Assembly: GCA_003153575.1 (NCBI GenBank)
Contig: PLZW01000025.1
Span: forward strand, 1 to 64,000
Length of the DNA stretch: 64,000 bases
DNA from: Acidimicrobiaceae bacterium
GTDB lineage: Bacteria > Actinomycetota > Acidimicrobiia > Acidimicrobiales > RAAP-2
Direction of reading: 5' to 3'
The number at the start of each line of letters is the position of its first letter. The stretch's first letter is position 1. The notes under the pieces are model-generated. The model did no database searches and was not told the DNA's origin. It worked only from the letters and a program-made list of their open reading frames with translations. Of the stretch, positions 59,205 to 64,000 are shown in pieces. A program made the translations under genes and the position numbers.

Positions 59205-59234
59205 TTGTGGAGTCACAATTGCGCCCCCTACACT
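59205..59234 (+). promoter_or_regulatory. Putative sigma-70-type promoter with overlapping inverted repeat, upstream of the MoxR operon
   Basis: TTGTGG (59205-59210) and TACACT (59229-59234) are 18 bp apart, like -35 and -10 elements, in the 211-bp gap after glpK. TTGTG-GAGT-CACAA at 59205-59218 is a perfect palindrome on the -35 element, a possible repressor site. The ATG of the MoxR gene follows at 59301. Confidence 0.4.
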
Positions 59235-59300
59235 GGGCGGTGGAGCACGTGCGGCGTTGTCGCCGAACCCACCGGCACGGGCCGGGGAAGCAGGAGACCC

Positions 59301-60323
59301 ATGACCACCGGCATCGAGACACGGGATGCGGGCGATCGACAGGGACCGGCTCCGACCGGCGGGCCCGAAGCGGCGTCCGTCCCCTCGACGTCGCCGATCG
59401 AGGACGCCGTCGGCCTCGCCCGCGACCTCCACGCTGCCCTGTCGGGGGTCCTGCTCGGCACACCCGTCGCCGTCACCACCGCCGTGGTGGCCGCGTTGTC
59501 CGGCTCCCACCTCCTGATCGAAGACGTGCCCGGGGTGGGCAAGACCGTCCTGGCCCGGGCGCTGGCCACCGCGCTGGGCGCCGAGCTGTCCCGGGTGCAG
59601 GGCCACCCCGACCTGCTCCCGTCCGACATCACCGGGGTGACCGTCTTCGCTCCGGACACCGGCAAGTGGGAGTTCCGGCCCGGCCCGGTGTTCGCCAACG
59701 TGGTCCTCCTCGACGAGATGAACCGGACCCCGCCCCGCACCCAGTCGGCTCTTCTCGAGTCGATGGAGGAGCAGCAGGTGTCCGTCGATGGCGAGTCGTG
59801 GCCGCTGCCGCGGCCGCACCTGGTGATCGGGACGCAGAATCCCCTCGGGCAGGTGGGCACCTACCCACTGGCCGAGAGCCAGCTCGACCGCTTCGGCCTC
59901 TCGACGTCCATCGGCTACCCCGACGCCGACGTCGAGACCCGCCTCGTCCTGCACAACGGTGGCCGCTACGCCCTCGACACCATGGTGCCCGTGTCGGACA
60001 CCGCCCAGTGGGAGCGGGCCATCGCCTCCACCGCACAGGTCCACGTGGTACGCGAGGTCGCCGAGTACGCCGTCGCCCTCATCCGGGCCACCCGTTCGAC
60101 GGGGTCCGTCCGGCTGGGAGCCAGTCCCCGCGCCGCCATCTCGCTGCTGCGGTGTGCGCAGGCCCACGCCGTCCTGTGGGCCCGCCCCTACGTCACCCCC
60201 GGTGACGTGCAGGCCGTGGCCGTGGCGTGCCTGTCCCACCGGCTCATCGCCGAGGGCACCGCCGGCGAGGGTGCGCTGCTGGTCGGCCGCATCATCGCCG
60301 ACACCCCCGCACCCCCCACATGA
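59301..60323 (+). CDS. MoxR-family AAA+ ATPase
   Basis: A 340-residue MoxR. Walker A is LLIEDVPGVGKTVLARALA, Walker B VVLLDEMNRTPPRTQSALLESMEE, sensor 1 LVIGTQNP, and the C-terminal lid YVTPGDVQAVAVACLSHRL. MoxR ATPases act as chaperones in maturing protein complexes. The next gene (DUF58) overlaps its stop by 4 bp, as does the transglutaminase gene after it: the widely conserved MoxR-DUF58-transglutaminase module. ATG 59301 has a CAGGAG site. Confidence 0.92.
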   Translation: MTTGIETRDAGDRQGPAPTGGPEAASVPSTSPIEDAVGLARDLHAALSGVLLGTPVAVTTAVVAALSGSHLLIEDVPGVGKTVLARALATALGAELSRVQGHPDLLPSDITGVTVFAPDTGKWEFRPGPVFANVVLLDEMNRTPPRTQSALLESMEEQQVSVDGESWPLPRPHLVIGTQNPLGQVGTYPLAESQLDRFGLSTSIGYPDADVETRLVLHNGGRYALDTMVPVSDTAQWERAIASTAQVHVVREVAEYAVALIRATRSTGSVRLGASPRAAISLLRCAQAHAVLWARPYVTPGDVQAVAVACLSHRLIAEGTAGEGALLVGRIIADTPAPPT

Positions 60324-61441
60324 GGCGGGCCGCGGCTGCGGACCGGCGGCCGAGTCGATGGCGGGCAGCCCATGCCGCAGTGGTGGGCATCGCCGCCGGC
60401 ATGGCGGGGGTCGCCGTGTCCCGCATCCTGCTCGGCCCGACGGCCGCCCCGGTGGGGATCGTGATCGGTGGCGCCGCCCTGGCGATCGGGACCCTGTTGT
60501 CCTGGAGCATGCACCGGCGCCGGCGGCCGCCGGACTCCACCTCGTTGCCCCGCGGCCTGCACCTCCGACGGCGCGTCCACCCGCAGGCCTGGCTCGGGCC
60601 GGTGGCCGGCAGCATCATCACCATGCTGGCGTGGGCCGGCGTCGCTCATTCCAGCGGATCGGGCTGGGTCCAGTCGGTCGGCGCCCTGCTCGGCGCCTTC
60701 CTGCTGGTGGGCCTCCTCGCCCCGGTCGTGCCCGCCCGACGGGCCCGGGTGGCCTGCATCGACTGCCCGTCCGACGGGCAGGCCGGGCGGCCCATTGATC
60801 TGACCGTCGAAGCCGACCGCCCGGTGCGCGTGCGACCCCGCTACCCGTCCGGGCCCGAGCAGCAGGCCGGTGGAGGTCAGCGGGGAGCCCGCACGGTGGT
60901 CGTCCACTGCACCCCCGTCCGACGCGGCGTCCTCGACGCCGTCGTGGTCGAGGTGGCGTCCAGCGCTCCTTTCGGCCTCCTGTGGTGGAGCCGGGACGTC
61001 GAGCTCCCCCTCCCCCGCCCGCTCCATGTCGCCCCCCGGGCCGGCGAGCCCGACCAGGTCCTCGTCGCCGCCGACGATGTCTTCGGCGAGTCCCACCTGA
61101 GGATCCCCTCGGTCATCGGCGAGCCGCGGGGCGTCCGGCCCTATGCACCCGGAGACCCCCGCCGGGCCGTGCACTGGCCGGCCACCTCGCATGCCGGCAC
61201 GCTGATGGTGCGCGAGTCCGAGCGCCAGACCGACGACCCGGTGACGGTGGAACTGGTGCTCCCGGCTGACCCGGAGGCGGCCGAGGCGGAGGCGGAGCGG
61301 ATGATGGCCGCCATCGGTGCATGCCTCGAGCGGCTCCGACCGGTGGTCCTCGTCACCCGCGAGCCGGGAGGGATGGTGACCCGGCGGGTCGGTGACCGGG
61401 TCGACCTCGGCCGGCGCCTGGCCCGGGCGGTCGCTCCGTGA
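60320..61441 (+). CDS. DUF58 domain protein, membrane-associated
   Basis: A 373-residue protein with three or four membrane segments in its N-terminal part (AAVVGIAAGMAGVAVSRILL, PVGIVIGGAALAIGTLLSW, LGPVAGSIITMLAWAGVAH, VQSVGALLGAFLLVGLLAPVV). The DUF58 signature is GEPRGVRPYAPGDPRRAVHWPATSHAGTLMVRESERQ. DUF58 has a vWA-like fold and is the usual partner of MoxR in assembling or folding periplasmic or envelope proteins. Starts and stops overlap those of both neighbours, so the three proteins are made together. Confidence 0.9.
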   Translation: MRRAAAADRRPSRWRAAHAAVVGIAAGMAGVAVSRILLGPTAAPVGIVIGGAALAIGTLLSWSMHRRRRPPDSTSLPRGLHLRRRVHPQAWLGPVAGSIITMLAWAGVAHSSGSGWVQSVGALLGAFLLVGLLAPVVPARRARVACIDCPSDGQAGRPIDLTVEADRPVRVRPRYPSGPEQQAGGGQRGARTVVVHCTPVRRGVLDAVVVEVASSAPFGLLWWSRDVELPLPRPLHVAPRAGEPDQVLVAADDVFGESHLRIPSVIGEPRGVRPYAPGDPRRAVHWPATSHAGTLMVRESERQTDDPVTVELVLPADPEAAEAEAERMMAAIGACLERLRPVVLVTREPGGMVTRRVGDRVDLGRRLARAVAP

Positions 61442-63654
61442 CCCCGTGGGAGCGGTTCGTCGAGGTCAACCGGCCCGGCCCTCCGGAACGTTCCATCTCC
61501 TTCCGGGTCGCCTCCGTGATGGCGGTCCTGGTCGGGATCGGGGCCTGCTGGTCCGAAGGCGAGCTGAGCCCGGCGGTCTCACTGTTCGCGGTGACGGCCA
61601 CCGTGGTCGGCAACATCGTGTCGTACCGCCGGCGGTCCCACCCGTGGCCGGGGGTGAAGCCCGTCCTGGCCCTGTGCGCAGTGGGCGGATTCGTGTGGTT
61701 CATCCTCACCGTCACCCACACCGCCACCCCGGGCGATATCTCCACCGTCGAGAGTCCCCTCGCCGTCCTGTTCGCCTGGGTGCTCTCGACCCACGCCTTC
61801 GACGTCCCGTCCCGGCGCGACGTCACCTACTCGTTGGCCGGATCGACCGCTCTCATCGCCGTCGCCGCGGCACAGTCGGTCGACCTGGCTCTCGGGGCCT
61901 GGGTGCTGGCCTGGGTCTGCTGCGGGGTCTGGGGCCTGGTCGCCATGTGGCAGTCGTTGTCGGAGACGGCGGGTGTGCCGTGGCGGTCGCTTCTCGAGGC
62001 CGGCGCCCTGGTGGCTGTGGTCGCCGTGCTCCTCGTCGCCGTCCTGCCCGCCCCGAAGGTCTCCACCACCCTGGCATTCACGTCGGCGTCGCCGAACTCC
62101 TCGCCCGTCACCTCGTCGAACAACCTGACCGACGGGAGCGGGGCCCTGCCCGCCCATGCCGCGACCGCCTCGGGGCGGACCGGCGTGGGCGGTTTCCTCG
62201 GCTTCGCCAAGTCGCTCGACACGGCCAACCGGGTCTCCCTCGGGAACCAGGTGATCATGCGGGTCCGGGCGTCCCGACCCAACTACTGGGTGGGCCAGAC
62301 GTTCGACGAGTGGAACGGCCAGGACTGGGTCCAGTCGACCAACCCGGTCAACGGGCGCCACGTCGAGAAGATCAGCGGCGGCTCCCCGTTCACCATTCCC
62401 ACCTATCCGGATCAGGTGGCCGAACTGGCGACGGGCACCGAGGACATCCAGACCTTCTACCTGACCGACGACGGACCGAACCTGGTCTTTCACGCCGACA
62501 ACGTCCAGCGGGTCTACCTCCAGTCCCGGGCCGTCTACGTGACCCCCGACGGCACCATCGCCTCCACCTCCTCGATGGGCAGCGGCGCCATCTACACCGT
62601 GGTGTCCAACGACACCGTGGCCTCGGCGGCCCAACTGCGGGCGGCTACCGAAGTGGGCGTGTACGGCATACCCGGGAGTCGGGCCGCACCGTTGAGCGAG
62701 GCCGAGCAGAACCGCTATCTGCAGCTTCCCCACGCCGACCCCCGGGTGACCGCCCTGGCCGCCGCCGTGACCGCCGGCATCGGCACCACCGGCGATGCGG
62801 CCACCACCGATCCCCGGACCTACGACAAGGTGCAGGCCATCGACCGCTGGATGGCCGCCCACATCCGGTACACGACCGACATCCCCCCGTTGCCGGCAGG
62901 GGCCGACGCCGTGGACTCCTTCCTGTTCGGCACCCGCCGCGGCTACTGCGAGCAGATCTCGACGGCCACCGTGGTCATGCTGCGGAGCCTCGGCATCCCG
63001 GCCCGGGAGGCGGTCGGCTACGTGCCCGGCCCCTACAATCCCATCACCGACCTCTACGACATCCAGGCCAAGGACGCCCATGCCTGGGTCCAGGTCTGGT
63101 TTCCCGGCTACGGCTGGCAGAACTTCGACCCGACGGCCACGGTGCCGCTGGCCAACCCCGCGCCCGGCTCGGTACTGGCCCGCTCCCTCAGCCGGGACCT
63201 CGCCCGCGTCCCCTGGCTCCCCCTCGCCCTGGGCGTCGCCGTGGTCGCCGTGGTCGTCTGGCTCCGGCGGCGCCGCCTCCGGCGCCCGGCCACCTGGGCC
63301 CATCAGGTGGCGGCCGACCTGGCGACCGGCGGCGCACGAATCGGCATGCCCCGTCGGTCCGACGAGACCCTGACCGACTACACCCGGCGGCTGGTACCGG
63401 CCGTGCCCGACCAGGGCCGCGACCTGTTGGTGGTGGCCGGGCTGGTGGAACGGGCCACCTACGGGGGCGTGGAGCCGAGCGCAGCCGAGATCGCCGCGGC
63501 CCTGACCGTCACCCGGCACTTCCGCTCGGTGGCCAAGCGACGGGGCCGACGCCGACCCGACGGCCGGGACGGGAGCGGCGACCTGCAGGGTCAGCCGCGG
63601 GCGTGGGCCAGCGCCTCGTCGAACGAGGCACCGGCGGCCAGCAGCGGGCGGTAG
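61438..63654 (+). CDS. transglutaminase-like (DUF3488/TgpA-type) membrane protein
   Basis: A 738-residue protein from GTG 61438. The N-terminal 210 residues hold membrane segments (FRVASVMAVLVGIGACW, VLALCAVGGFVWFILT, VLAWVCCGVWGLVAMW, ALVAVVAVLLVAVLPA). A large external domain follows, with the catalytic triad Cys504 in RRGYCEQISTATVVML, His548 in DAHAWVQVWFP and Asp564 in NFDPTA. A last helix and a cytoplasmic C-terminal tail complete it. It is a transglutaminase-like protease or cross-linking enzyme, coupled to MoxR and DUF58. The tail overlaps the next gene (minus strand) by 64 bp. Confidence 0.92.
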   Translation: MTPWERFVEVNRPGPPERSISFRVASVMAVLVGIGACWSEGELSPAVSLFAVTATVVGNIVSYRRRSHPWPGVKPVLALCAVGGFVWFILTVTHTATPGDISTVESPLAVLFAWVLSTHAFDVPSRRDVTYSLAGSTALIAVAAAQSVDLALGAWVLAWVCCGVWGLVAMWQSLSETAGVPWRSLLEAGALVAVVAVLLVAVLPAPKVSTTLAFTSASPNSSPVTSSNNLTDGSGALPAHAATASGRTGVGGFLGFAKSLDTANRVSLGNQVIMRVRASRPNYWVGQTFDEWNGQDWVQSTNPVNGRHVEKISGGSPFTIPTYPDQVAELATGTEDIQTFYLTDDGPNLVFHADNVQRVYLQSRAVYVTPDGTIASTSSMGSGAIYTVVSNDTVASAAQLRAATEVGVYGIPGSRAAPLSEAEQNRYLQLPHADPRVTALAAAVTAGIGTTGDAATTDPRTYDKVQAIDRWMAAHIRYTTDIPPLPAGADAVDSFLFGTRRGYCEQISTATVVMLRSLGIPAREAVGYVPGPYNPITDLYDIQAKDAHAWVQVWFPGYGWQNFDPTATVPLANPAPGSVLARSLSRDLARVPWLPLALGVAVVAVVVWLRRRRLRRPATWAHQVAADLATGGARIGMPRRSDETLTDYTRRLVPAVPDQGRDLLVVAGLVERATYGGVEPSAAEIAAALTVTRHFRSVAKRRGRRRPDGRDGSGDLQGQPRAWASASSNEAPAASSGR

Positions 63655-64000
63655 CCCATGAGTTTGGCCGGCTGGCTGATGCTCAGCACCGCGCCCAGCC
63701 GGTCACCCGTGCGGTAGAGGGCGACCATCTTCCCCTCGGTGCCCGAGCCGCTCACCACGACCACCTCGTCATCGGGTCCCGGTAGCCCGATCATCTGGAT
63801 CTTGCTCGCGTACTGGTCCGACCAGAAGAACGGGACGGGGTCGTAGGCCACCGCAGCCGCCGAGCCGACCAGCAGGTTGCGGGCGGCGGCCGGGCCCCCC
63901 TCGGCGGCGTTGGTCCAGTGCTCGACACGGGTCGGCCGACCCGTGCTCTGACGCAACCAGTTGGCCACGTCGCCGGCGGCGACCACCCGGTCGGCGGCAA
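63591..64000 (-). CDS. FAD/NAD(P)-dependent oxidoreductase, C-terminal part (cut by window edge)
   Basis: An open frame entering from the right edge on the minus strand, reading AADRVVAAGDVANWLRQSTGRPTRVEHWTNAAEGG and ending LAHARG. The AAGDVANW motif is the second FAD-binding Asp block of pyridine-nucleotide-disulfide and ferredoxin reductases, and VPFFWSDQYASKIQMIGLPGPDDEVVVVSG is the Reductase_C domain of ferredoxin/rubredoxin reductases. The product transfers electrons from NAD(P)H to ferredoxin; it could feed P450 ferredoxins such as the one at 23.5 kb. The N-terminal part and start are outside the window. Confidence 0.85.
   Translation of the reverse strand, partial: AADRVVAAGDVANWLRQSTGRPTRVEHWTNAAEGGPAAARNLLVGSAAAVAYDPVPFFWSDQYASKIQMIGLPGPDDEVVVVSGSGTEGKMVALYRTGDRLGAVLSISQPAKLMGYRPLLAAGASFDEALAHARG

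Overview
This 64 kb window is gene-dense, strongly G+C-rich chromosomal DNA from an actinobacterium. Many GTG starts, 4-bp ATGA/GTGA overlaps, F420-type luciferase-like oxidoreductases, a wax-ester synthase and a FadE/FadD/FadA-rich lipid metabolism point that way. The mixture of mycobacterial-type steroid genes with otherwise non-mycobacterial content suggests an environmental lineage such as Acidimicrobiia; this placement is inference. I saw no rRNA, tRNA or CRISPR array.

Layout. 1-2.8 kb is an accessory patch of visibly lower G+C: the 3' end of an IS630-type transposase, a methyltransferase sharing its stop region, a putative lipoprotein, a small hypothetical and a MarR regulator with a perfect inverted repeat at its promoter, divergent from a secreted phosphoesterase/phospholipase C. 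4.4-15.8 kb is housekeeping and detoxification: aldose epimerase, SurE, nitrilase, hydrolases, ArfB-like release factor, SDR, GNAT, a Mug-type DNA glycosylase, FrnE-like DsbA protein, a nickel/cobalt permease and an F420-type oxidoreductase. 15.8-30 kb is a catabolic island: thiolase-like protein, DUF4031, rhodanese, VOC protein, a ChsE1/ChsE2-like acyl-CoA dehydrogenase pair, a divergent FadA thiolase, ureohydrolase, P450 plus ferredoxin, SDR, and two acyl-CoA synthetases around an uncharacterised alpha/beta-barrel-like protein. A site matching the KstR cholesterol-regulon consensus lies between the dehydrogenase pair and fadA. 30-38 kb holds a TIGR00266/AIM24 protein, a large secreted Ig-repeat protein, a fatty acid desaturase, WS/DGAT and a type-B carboxylesterase. 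37.8-42.7 kb is a second catabolic operon: Zn alcohol dehydrogenase, then fadD3-like, ipdF-like and fadE30-like genes, the arrangement that starts steroid C/D-ring (HIP) degradation in mycobacteria; an 11-bp motif is tandemly repeated three times before fadE30. 42.9-48.9 kb has msrB, an SSB paralogue, a nitrobindin-like protein, two lower-G+C unknown genes, and a CoA-transferase/enoyl-CoA hydratase pair. 48.9-51.9 kb is a peroxide-type operon (Fur/PerR, rubrerythrin, CCG-domain Fe-S protein, DUF3501) with a palindrome at its head. 52-59 kb has DUF1214, a frameshifted sulfotransferase, and a translationally coupled glpD / alkyl-DHAP-synthase-like / glpK operon. 59.3-63.7 kb is a MoxR-DUF58-transglutaminase operon. 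The window ends inside an FAD-dependent reductase.

How the genes fit together. The dominant theme is uptake and CoA-dependent oxidation of sterols, fatty acids and similar hydrophobic carbon, with storage as wax ester or triacylglycerol and glycerol-3-phosphate / ether-lipid metabolism alongside. The strongest candidates for a second look are the KstR-like site, the HIP-type operon with its triple repeat, the nested palindromes before the P450 gene, and the flavoprotein-containing glycerol operon.
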